Source: Palsa-506 sp963836355 (lineage in GTDB: Bacteria > Actinomycetota > Actinomycetes > Streptosporangiales > Streptosporangiaceae). From it: a DNA stretch of 64,000 nt. Position numbers and translations under genes: made by a program. Of the stretch, positions 26,247-33,345 are shown piece by piece (position 1 is the stretch's first letter; every line of letters starts with the position of its first letter). The stretch lies in the NCBI GenBank assembly GCA_963836355.1, contig CAWIJO010000018.1, positions 310,001 to 374,000 of the forward strand, read 5' to 3'. The notes below the pieces were generated by a model. It did no database searches. It was not told the origin of the DNA and was given only the letters and a program-made list of their open reading frames with translations.

Positions 26247-26646
26247 CGGCGGCCCGCCTTGCGGCGAGGTCGGTGCCGCTGAACGAGGCAGGAAGCAGCA
26301 CCCCGAGCTCGGTCGGCCCGGCCGCGGTCTGCACCAGCAGCCCGGCACCGCCGGCCTCGAGCAGCAACTGGCGGCACCGGCCGCAGGGCAGCAGCGGATC
26401 GCCGTCGCCGGCCACCACGCTGACCGCGGCGAGCGTCCCGCCGCCGGACGCGTGCAGCGCCGAGACCAGCCCGCATTCGGCGCAGAGCGTGAGCCCGTAC
26501 GAGGCGTTCTCCACGTTGCAGCCCGTCACGATGCGGCCATCCGAGGCCAGTCCGGCCGCCCCGACGTGCAATCGCGAATAGGGCGCGTAGGCGCGCTCCG
26601 CGGCAGCGGTCGCCGCGGTTCGCAGTTCCGTCCAGTCGATCGTCAT
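26239..26646 (-). CDS. cdd: Cytidine deaminase
   Basis: A 135-residue enzyme. GCNVENASYGLTLCAECG supplies the first zinc cysteine and the catalytic glutamate, and PCGRCRQ the other two zinc cysteines. The family normally has C-A-E-R; here the residue after the glutamate is C. It deaminates cytidine and deoxycytidine, giving the substrate for DeoA, whose gene it overlaps. GGAGGG lies four bases before ATG 26646, which makes that start better than 26661. Confidence 0.95.
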   Translation of the reverse strand: MTIDWTELRTAATAAAERAYAPYSRLHVGAAGLASDGRIVTGCNVENASYGLTLCAECGLVSALHASGGGTLAAVSVVAGDGDPLLPCGRCRQLLLEAGGAGLLVQTAAGPTELGVLLPASFSGTDLAARRAADA

Positions 26647-26978
26647 CCGGCCCTCCAGCATGCCGACGGTGGAACGCGGCCCGGGCCGCGCCGGCCCCGG
26701 CCGGGGAATCGGCCGCCGCCCATCCGGCCAGGCTATTTCGGCCAGGCGTTCCGGACCTTCCCGCTACCGATGCGAGGGCCTACGATCTTAAGGGTCTCGA
26801 TTCGGCAACAGCCCAGTCAGGACAGCAGCATCCTGCTTCCCGGAGGACGGCATCAGGGCTAACCTTCGGGAAATCTAGGGGGTTCCGGACTTCCTTGCCC
26901 TGGCCGGCTGGGGCTGCGCTAGCGAGCTGGCGGTCATACCCGGGCAGTCGAAGCCTGCCCCCGGCATAGGAGGTAACC
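26647..26978. promoter_or_regulatory. Divergent promoter region of the nucleoside salvage cluster
   Basis: This 332-base space separates cdd-deoA from the transporter operon and must hold both promoters. A TACGAT hexamer at 26781-26786 could serve as a plus-strand -10, but no convincing -35 accompanies it. AGGAGG at 26968-26973 is a strong ribosome site for the BMP gene (GTG 26979). I see no palindrome good enough to call an operator. Confidence 0.45.
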
Positions 26979-28082
26979 GTGAGAACGAAACTCGGCAGCG
27001 TCGCCGTGCTCGGCATCGCCGCCCTGCTCGCCGCCGCATGCGGCTCGAGCTCGCCCAGCACCAGCCCATCGAGCAGCTCGGGCAGCGCATCCGCGGCGGC
27101 CAAGTTCAAGGCGTGCGTGATTTCTGATACCGGCACGATCAACGACAAGTCGTTCAACCAGTCCGCGTACCAGGGCGCCACCGAGGCCGCGTCGGCTTCC
27201 GGCGGCAAGATCACCGCGCAGTTCCTGCCGTCGGCCTCGTCATCGGACTACGCGGGGAACATCACCTCGTTCATCAACCAGAAGTGCGGGATCATCGTCA
27301 CGGTCGGATTCCTGATGGGCGACGCCACGTCCACCGCGGCGAAGGCGAACCCGAGCCAGAAGTTCGCGATCGTCGACTTCACCTACCCCAAGCCCTTCAA
27401 GAACGTCAGTGCCCTGGTGTTCAACACGGTGGAGGACGGCTTCCAGGGCGGCTACCTGGCCGCGGCCATGAGCAAGACCGGCAAGGTCGCCACCTTCGGC
27501 GGCCAGAAGCTGCCGACCGTGACCATCTACATGGACGGGTTCTGGGACGGCGTCCAGTACTACAACGCCAAGAAGCACAAGAACGTCAAGGTCCTCGGCT
27601 GGAACGAGAAGACCCAGAACGGCAGCTTCACCGGCAACTTCACCGACCTGACAGCCGGCCAGCGGCTCACCAACACGTTCATCAGCGAGGGCGCCGACGT
27701 CATCTTCCCGGTCGCCGGGAACGTCGGCCTCGGCGCGGCGAAGGCGGTCCAGAACGCCGACACCGCGGCGGGCACCCAGAAGGTGAACATGATGTGGGTG
27801 GACACCGACGGGTGCATCAGCGCCGCCCAGTACTGCAAGTACTTCATCACCAGCGTTAACAAGGGCATCACGAATGCGGTCAAGAACGCCGTGACGACAG
27901 CCTCAAATGGCACGTTCAAGGGCGGAAACTACCTCGGCACGCTGGCCAACGGCGGCGTCGGGCTCGCTCCCTTCCACGACTTCGCCAGCAAGGTGCCTGC
28001 CTCAGTGCAGGCGGAGCTTGCGCAGATCAAGACCGGCATCGAGAACGGCACGATCAAGCCGGCCACCAAGAGCCCGGCGTAG
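26979..28082 (+). CDS. BMP-family nucleoside-binding lipoprotein
   Basis: A 367-residue substrate-binding protein. The signal peptide ends in a lipobox, LLAAAC at residues 18-23, followed by a serine-rich linker, so it is anchored outside the membrane. The mature part is a BMP (Med/PnrA) domain: CVISDTGTINDKSFNQSAYQ, AIVDFTYPKP, LAAAMSKTGKVATFGG, and ISEGADVIFPVAGNVGLGA. Members bind purine or pyrimidine nucleosides for ABC import. It heads the transporter operon. Two strong hairpins directly after its stop would favour more of this protein than of the channel subunits. Confidence 0.95.
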   Translation: MRTKLGSVAVLGIAALLAAACGSSSPSTSPSSSSGSASAAAKFKACVISDTGTINDKSFNQSAYQGATEAASASGGKITAQFLPSASSSDYAGNITSFINQKCGIIVTVGFLMGDATSTAAKANPSQKFAIVDFTYPKPFKNVSALVFNTVEDGFQGGYLAAAMSKTGKVATFGGQKLPTVTIYMDGFWDGVQYYNAKKHKNVKVLGWNEKTQNGSFTGNFTDLTAGQRLTNTFISEGADVIFPVAGNVGLGAAKAVQNADTAAGTQKVNMMWVDTDGCISAAQYCKYFITSVNKGITNAVKNAVTTASNGTFKGGNYLGTLANGGVGLAPFHDFASKVPASVQAELAQIKTGIENGTIKPATKSPA

Positions 28083-28089
28083 TCGGGCG

Positions 28090-28167
28090 GCATGTCCGGG
28101 CGGAGCCGCGCCCGCCCGGACATGCGGTTTGCAGGTACCCGGGGCGAGGCTGCCAGCCTCGCCCCGG
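28090..28167 (+). terminator. Two consecutive hairpins between BMP and ABC genes
   Basis: The first has a perfect 14-base stem (28090-28103 with 28112-28125, loop of eight), starting eight bases after the BMP stop codon. The second has a perfect 12-base stem (28139-28150 with 28156-28167, loop TGCCA). Neither has a T-tract. Together they look like a partial terminator or a 3' barrier against RNA decay that leaves the lipoprotein message in excess. Confidence 0.7.
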
Positions 28168-28238
28168 ATGTGCAGGTGCCAGCGGCTGGGCCCGGGCTCA
28201 GCCCGTGGTGCCCAGGTGCCAGCGGAGGGAGGCTGCCG

Positions 28239-31200
28239 GTGAAGCTGGAACTGAGCGGCATCACCAAGCGGTTCGGCAGCCTCGTCGCCAATGACCACAT
28301 CGACCTGACCGTCCAGTCCGGCGAGATCCGCGCCCTGCTCGGCGAGAACGGCGCCGGCAAGACGACGCTGATGAACGTCCTCTACGGGCTGATGCAGCCG
28401 GACGAGGGCGAGATTCGGCTCGACGGCAAGGCCGTGACCATCCGGTCGCCCAAGGACGCGATCGCCGCCCGGATCGGCATGGTGCACCAGCATTTCATGC
28501 TGGTCCCGGTCTTCACGGTGGCCGAGAATGTCACCCTCGGGCTGGAGCGCACCCGGTGGCTCGGCATGCTCGACCGGCGACAGGCCCGCCGGGATGTCCG
28601 GGAACTCTCCGAGCGCTACGGCCTGGATGTCAACCCCGACGCGTACGTCGAGGATCTCCCGGTCGGCGTGCAGCAGCGGGTAGAGATCATCAAGGCCCTG
28701 CTGCGCGAGGCCAGCGTGCTCGTGCTGGACGAGCCCACCGCCGTGCTCACGCCGGGCGAGACCGAGGACCTGTTCCGGATCATGCGCGAGCTCCGGGCAG
28801 GCGGCCGGTCGATCGTGTTCATCTCGCACAAGCTGAAAGAGGTGCAGGCGATCGCCGACACGATCACGATCATCCGGCGCGGCAAAGTCGTCGGCGAGCG
28901 CCCGCCGACCGCGACGGATGCCGAGCTCGCCGAGCTGATGGTGGGCCGGGCCGTGCAGTTGCGGGTTAGCAAGACGCCGCCCCGGCCTGGCGAGGTCGTG
29001 CTGGACGTGCGCGGCCTCGCGGTGGCCGGAGAACAGGAAAAGCCGGCCGTGGACGACGTGTCGTTCGAAGTGCGGGCAGGCGAGATCCTCGGCGTGGCCG
29101 GCGTGCAGGGCAACGGGCAGACCGAGCTCTGCGAGGCACTGATCGGCCTGCGGCCGGCCGCAGCCGGGTCGGTGCACATCGACGGCCACGACATCAGCAA
29201 TGCGGCACCGCGGGAGCGACTGCGCGCGGGGATCGGCTACATCCCGGAGGACCGGCAGGCAGACGGCCTGGTCGGTGATTTCTCGGTGGCCGACAACCTG
29301 GTCCTGGACGTTTACGACCGGAAGCCGTTCGCCTCGGGCATCGCGCTGGACCTGGACGCGATCCGGCAGCACGCTCATCGCCGCATCGCAGAGTTCGATG
29401 TGCGCACATCGTCCATCGCGACGCCGACCCGGACCCTGTCGGGCGGAAACCAGCAGAAGGTCATCGTGGCCCGCGAGGTAGGCCGGGATATCCGCGTGCT
29501 GCTGGCCAGCCAGCCGACTCGCGGCCTCGACGTCGGCTCGATCGAGTTCGTGCACCGCCGCATCGTCGACCAGCGGGACCAGGGCGTGGCCGTGATCATC
29601 GTTTCCTCGGAACTCGACGAGATCTACGCCCTCGCCGATCGCGTCGCGGTCATGTACGAAGGCAAGATCACCGGTTTCCGGCCGCCGACGGTCTCGGTCG
29701 GGGAACTAGGCCTGCTGATGGCCGGCGCCACCGACAGCGAGGCAGCGGAGGCAGCGCCGCACGAAGCCGGGCCGGCCGACCGCGCGATCGGCGGCGTCAC
29801 CGGGCCGTCGGCGGCAAGGCCGGGCGGCCTGCCAGATCCGCAGGCACCAGAGCCGCCGCAGGCACCAGAATCCGCAGGCACCAGAGCCGCCGCAGGCACC
29901 GAATCCGCAGGCACCAGAGCCGCCGCAGGCACCAGATCCGCAGGCACCAGATCCGCAGGCACCAGAGTCTGCCGGGCCGGCATGAGCGACGAGCAGCGCC
30001 TGCCGGACGCCGCAGCCGGGCCAGCCGCCGGGCAGTCGAGCGGATCGTTCGGCCGCGCGATCATCAACGCGATCCTCGAAGGCAGGCCGGTCGTCCTCAC
30101 CGCGCTGGCGATCGCCAGCGCGGTGGTGCTCGGCGGCCTGCTGATCGCGTTCAGCGACACGGCTGTGCTGGGCGCGTGGGGCAATTTCTTCTCCAACCCC
30201 GGCCACGCGATCGCGCAAGCGTGGGACTCCGCCGCCGCCGCCTATTCCGCGATGTTCGAGGGCGCGATCTTCAACCCGCACACGATCTCGGCGGCATTCC
30301 ACGGCGGATCTGTCGGCGCGATCTTCTACCCGCTGTCCCAGACCGCGTCCGACGCGACGCCGCTTATCCTCACCGGCCTGTCGGTGGCCATCGCCTTCCG
30401 GGCCGGCCTGTTCAACATCGGCGCGGCCGGCCAGTGGATCGGCGGCGCGATCGTCGCCACCTATCTCGGCTTCGGTGTCAGCCTGCCGCCCGTCCTGCAC
30501 GTGCTCGTCTGCCTGCTGGGCGGCTTCGCCGGCGGCGCGGTGATCGGCTGGCTGGTCGGCGAGCTCAAGGCGCGGACTGGTGCGCATGAGGTCATCGTCA
30601 CCATCATGCTGAACTACATCATGTACAACCTGCTGGCCTTCCTGCTCGGCACACCAGTGGCGCTGCAGCAGCCGGGTCAGGCGAACCTGATCAGCCCCAA
30701 CCTCGCCAGCAACGCCAGGCTGCCGCACGTCGGCGGGCCGCCGCCGCAGGTCGACGCCGGCTTTCTGGTCGCGCTGGCCGCCGCGGGCGGGGTGTGGTGG
30801 CTGCTGTCCCGGTCGACGGTCGGGTTCCGGTTCCGGACGGTAGGCGCCAACCCGGGCGCGGCGCGCAGCGCCGGGATGAGCGTCGAGCGGAGCTGGGCGC
30901 TGGTGATGCTGCTGGCCGGCGGCCTGGCCGGACTGGGCGGTGCCGCGGTGATCCAGGGGCCGCTGCAGAACCTGACGTTCAACAGTTACGGCACCTTCGG
31001 CTTCGACGGCATCACGGTCGCCCTGCTCGGCCGGGCCAGGCCGGTAGGGGTCGTCCTGGCCGCGCTGCTTTTCGGTGCCCTGCACGCGGGCGGCACCAAC
31101 ATGGAGGCGGCCACCCAGGTGCCGGGCGATATCTCCCAGGTGCTGCAAGGGCTGATCGTGCTCTTCGTCGCCGCCCCGCCGCTGATCCGGGCGCTGTTCC

Positions 31201-31259
31201 GGCTCCGCGTGGCCGGGTCGGCCGGCCTTGAGGCCGTGCCCAAGGGGTGGAACGCATGA
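28239..31259 (+). CDS. Nucleoside ABC transporter: ATPase fused to permease
   Basis: A 1006-residue open frame joining two proteins that are normally separate. Residues 1-505 hold two ATPase modules: GENGAGKTT, LPVGVQQRVEII and VLVLDEPTAVLTP, then a degenerate second P-loop (GVQGNGQTEL), LSGGNQQKVIVARE and QPTRGLDVGS. Residues 505-590 are a repetitive Ala-Gly-Thr linker. Residues 590-1006 are a BPD_transp_2-type permease with eight or more helices (GLFNIGAAGQWIGGAIVA, AHEVIVTIMLNYIMYN). GGAGGGAGG at 28224-28232 fixes GTG 28239. ATG 29982 is in frame at the permease start, but no stop separates the parts and no ribosome site precedes it. Confidence 0.88.
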   Translation: MKLELSGITKRFGSLVANDHIDLTVQSGEIRALLGENGAGKTTLMNVLYGLMQPDEGEIRLDGKAVTIRSPKDAIAARIGMVHQHFMLVPVFTVAENVTLGLERTRWLGMLDRRQARRDVRELSERYGLDVNPDAYVEDLPVGVQQRVEIIKALLREASVLVLDEPTAVLTPGETEDLFRIMRELRAGGRSIVFISHKLKEVQAIADTITIIRRGKVVGERPPTATDAELAELMVGRAVQLRVSKTPPRPGEVVLDVRGLAVAGEQEKPAVDDVSFEVRAGEILGVAGVQGNGQTELCEALIGLRPAAAGSVHIDGHDISNAAPRERLRAGIGYIPEDRQADGLVGDFSVADNLVLDVYDRKPFASGIALDLDAIRQHAHRRIAEFDVRTSSIATPTRTLSGGNQQKVIVAREVGRDIRVLLASQPTRGLDVGSIEFVHRRIVDQRDQGVAVIIVSSELDEIYALADRVAVMYEGKITGFRPPTVSVGELGLLMAGATDSEAAEAAPHEAGPADRAIGGVTGPSAARPGGLPDPQAPEPPQAPESAGTRAAAGTESAGTRAAAGTRSAGTRSAGTRVCRAGMSDEQRLPDAAAGPAAGQSSGSFGRAIINAILEGRPVVLTALAIASAVVLGGLLIAFSDTAVLGAWGNFFSNPGHAIAQAWDSAAAAYSAMFEGAIFNPHTISAAFHGGSVGAIFYPLSQTASDATPLILTGLSVAIAFRAGLFNIGAAGQWIGGAIVATYLGFGVSLPPVLHVLVCLLGGFAGGAVIGWLVGELKARTGAHEVIVTIMLNYIMYNLLAFLLGTPVALQQPGQANLISPNLASNARLPHVGGPPPQVDAGFLVALAAAGGVWWLLSRSTVGFRFRTVGANPGAARSAGMSVERSWALVMLLAGGLAGLGGAAVIQGPLQNLTFNSYGTFGFDGITVALLGRARPVGVVLAALLFGALHAGGTNMEAATQVPGDISQVLQGLIVLFVAAPPLIRALFRLRVAGSAGLEAVPKGWNA
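29838..29970. repeat. 15/18-bp minisatellite forming the ATPase-permease linker
   Basis: About eight copies of a unit built on CCGCAGGCACCAGA, with 15- and 18-base spacing, keep the frame and encode Ala-Gly-Thr-Arg/Glu-Ser/Ala runs. All unit lengths are multiples of three. The repeat lies exactly between the end of the ATPase and the start of the permease, where a stop codon and ribosome site would be expected. Confidence 0.8.
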
Positions 31260-32515
31260 CCGCGCTTGCCGTGCCGGTCCGCGCCCACGCCACCGTCAGC
31301 CGACGAGCCGTCACGGCCGGCACGTTCATCCTGCTCGGGCTGATCGACATCTTCCTGTTCGGGTTGTTCGCGCACAAGGGCGACGCCACCTTCGCGTTCA
31401 CGGTATCCGGCACGTCGTTCCAGGTGCCCAGCATTCATGCGCCGGCGGCGCTGACCGCCTACGTGCTTGGCGCGCTGTCGATCGCGATCGGCATGCTCCG
31501 CGCGGTCACCGACCCTGGCCCGACGGCAAAGCGGCTCAGCATCGCGGTGGTGCTGCTCTGCTTCGTGATCTCGCTGCTCTGCTGGGCATACGCAGGTAAC
31601 GCCATCCCGCTGAATGTGGTCAACCTGCTGCAGAGCACGCTGAACCTGTCGATTCCGCTCGTGCTCGGCGCGCTGGCCGGCTGCATGTGCGAGCGGTCTG
31701 GCGTGATCAACATCGCGATCGAGGGCCAGCTGCTGCTCGGCGCGTTCGCCGCTGCCGTGGTGGCAAGCGCCTTCGGCGGGCTGTGGCTCGGCCTGATCAC
31801 CGGATCGATGGCTGGCGGCCTGCTCGGCCTGGTGCTGGCTGCCTTCGCCATCAATTTCCTGGTCGACCAGATCATCCTCGGAGTGGTGCTCAACGTGCTG
31901 GCGTCCGGGCTCACCGGGTTCCTCAACGACCGCGTGCTGGTATCCAGGCCGGAACTGAACTCAGGCCTCACCTTCAGCGCCATCAAGATCCCGGTGCTCG
32001 GCGATATCCCGATCATCGGCCCGATCTTCTTCGACTCGACGATCTTCCTCTACATCATGTACGCCATGATCATCCTGGTGCAGGTCGGCCTGTTCCGCAC
32101 CAAGTGGGGATTGCGCGTCCGGGCCGTCGGCGAGCACCCGACCGCTGCCGACACGGTCGGCATCCGGGTCCGCGCGACCAGATACCGCAACGTCGTTCTT
32201 GGCGGCCTGATCGCCGGCATCGGCGGCGCGTACCTGACGGTCGGCTCGGTCGGCACGTTCAGCAAGGACATGTCGTCCGGTCTCGGTTACATCGCCCTGG
32301 CCGCGATGATCTTCGGCCGGTGGACTCCGCTGGGCGCCACCGCCGCGGCGCTGCTCTTCGGCTTCGCCAACTCGCTGCAGGCCACCCTGTCCACGGTCAA
32401 CGTGCCGATCTCGTCCTACTTCCTGCTGATGGCCCCCTACGTGGCGACCATCATCGCGGTAGCCGGGCTGGTCGGCCGGGTACGGCGCCGGCCGCCGACG
32501 GAAAGCCATACGTGA
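31256..32515 (+). CDS. Nucleoside ABC transporter permease
   Basis: A 419-residue membrane protein of the same permease family as the partner fused upstream. It has about ten hydrophobic spans, including FILLGLIDIFLFGLFA near residue 24, and the conserved SGVINIAIEGQLLLGAF segment near 145; GLRVRAVGEHPTAADTVGI is the cytoplasmic coupling loop that touches the ATPase. ATG 31256 overlaps the preceding stop (ATGA), implying coupled translation and a 1:1 complex. It would import nucleosides delivered by the BMP lipoprotein. Confidence 0.94.
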   Translation: MTALAVPVRAHATVSRRAVTAGTFILLGLIDIFLFGLFAHKGDATFAFTVSGTSFQVPSIHAPAALTAYVLGALSIAIGMLRAVTDPGPTAKRLSIAVVLLCFVISLLCWAYAGNAIPLNVVNLLQSTLNLSIPLVLGALAGCMCERSGVINIAIEGQLLLGAFAAAVVASAFGGLWLGLITGSMAGGLLGLVLAAFAINFLVDQIILGVVLNVLASGLTGFLNDRVLVSRPELNSGLTFSAIKIPVLGDIPIIGPIFFDSTIFLYIMYAMIILVQVGLFRTKWGLRVRAVGEHPTAADTVGIRVRATRYRNVVLGGLIAGIGGAYLTVGSVGTFSKDMSSGLGYIALAAMIFGRWTPLGATAAALLFGFANSLQATLSTVNVPISSYFLLMAPYVATIIAVAGLVGRVRRRPPTESHT

Positions 32516-32519
32516 AAGC

Positions 32520-33344
32520 ATGACCGACGACCCGTACGCCGCGGCAGCGGCGAGCGCGGCGCGGCTTGCCCAGCTCAGCGGCCAGGCCGGGCACGACGCC
32601 GCGGTCGTGCTCGGCTCCGGCTGGGCACCGGCCGCCGACGCACTCGGAACGGCGCGCGCGGAGATCCCGTTGGCCGAGCTTGGCGGGTTCGCGCCGCCGA
32701 CGGTGGCCGGCCACTCCCCCGCCGTCCGGTCGCTGGCCATCGGCGGCCTGCGCGTGCTCGTCTTCCTTGGCCGGACGCACCGGTACGAGGGCCACCCGGT
32801 CGCCGTCGTCGTGCACGGGGTGCGCACCGCCATGGCAGCGGGCTGCCGGGCCGTCGTGCTCACCAACGCGGCCGGCGGCATCCGGGCCGGATACCAGGTC
32901 GGGCAGCCAGTGCTGATCCGCGATCACCTCAACCTCACGGCATGCTCGCCGCTGGCGGGTGATCCGCCGCCGGCGGGCTACCCGGCCAGGTTCACCGACC
33001 TTTCCGACCTGTACTCCGCGCGGCTGCGGGCGCTGGCCCGCAGCGCCGATCCCGGCCTGGCCGAAGGCGTCTACGCCGCGTTGCCGGGCCCGCACTACGA
33101 GACCCCGGCCGAGATAGTCATGCTGCGGACGCTGGGCGCCGACCTGGTGGGGATGTCCACCGCGCTGGAAGCCATCGCCGCCCGCCATCTCGGTGCCGAG
33201 GTGCTCGGCATCTCGCTGGTCACCAACCTGGCGGCCGGCCTGGCCCCGGGCGGCCTCGACCATGTCGATGTCATCGCGGCCGGCCGCGCCGCAGCGGTCC
33301 GGATGGGCTCGCTGCTTGCTGCGATCCTGCCGGGGATCGGCTGA
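32520..33344 (+). CDS. Purine-nucleoside phosphorylase
   Basis: A 274-residue trimeric-type PNP (PNP/MTAP family 2). AAVVLGSGWAPAADAL is the N-terminal strand, FLGRTHRYEGH holds the phosphate-binding histidine region, VLTNAAGGIRAGYQVGQPVLIRDHLN continues the signature (key residues N-A-A-G-G and D-H-L-N), and GPHYETPAEI and DLVGMSTALEAI complete the active site. It releases the base from (deoxy)inosine or guanosine, giving (deoxy)ribose-1-phosphate. It follows the permease by four bases and precedes the mutase that would use the sugar phosphate. Confidence 0.94.
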   Translation: MTDDPYAAAAASAARLAQLSGQAGHDAAVVLGSGWAPAADALGTARAEIPLAELGGFAPPTVAGHSPAVRSLAIGGLRVLVFLGRTHRYEGHPVAVVVHGVRTAMAAGCRAVVLTNAAGGIRAGYQVGQPVLIRDHLNLTACSPLAGDPPPAGYPARFTDLSDLYSARLRALARSADPGLAEGVYAALPGPHYETPAEIVMLRTLGADLVGMSTALEAIAARHLGAEVLGISLVTNLAAGLAPGGLDHVDVIAAGRAAAVRMGSLLAAILPGIG

Positions 33345-33345
33345 G

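Noticed and set aside
24969..26282. Plus-strand ORF of 437 codons
   Set aside because: Shadow of deoA and cdd on the other strand.
28002..31148. Long minus-strand ORFs (517 and 480 codons)
   Set aside because: Both are opposite the ABC transporter frames with all ATPase and permease motifs; they are open because of codon bias and the repeat.
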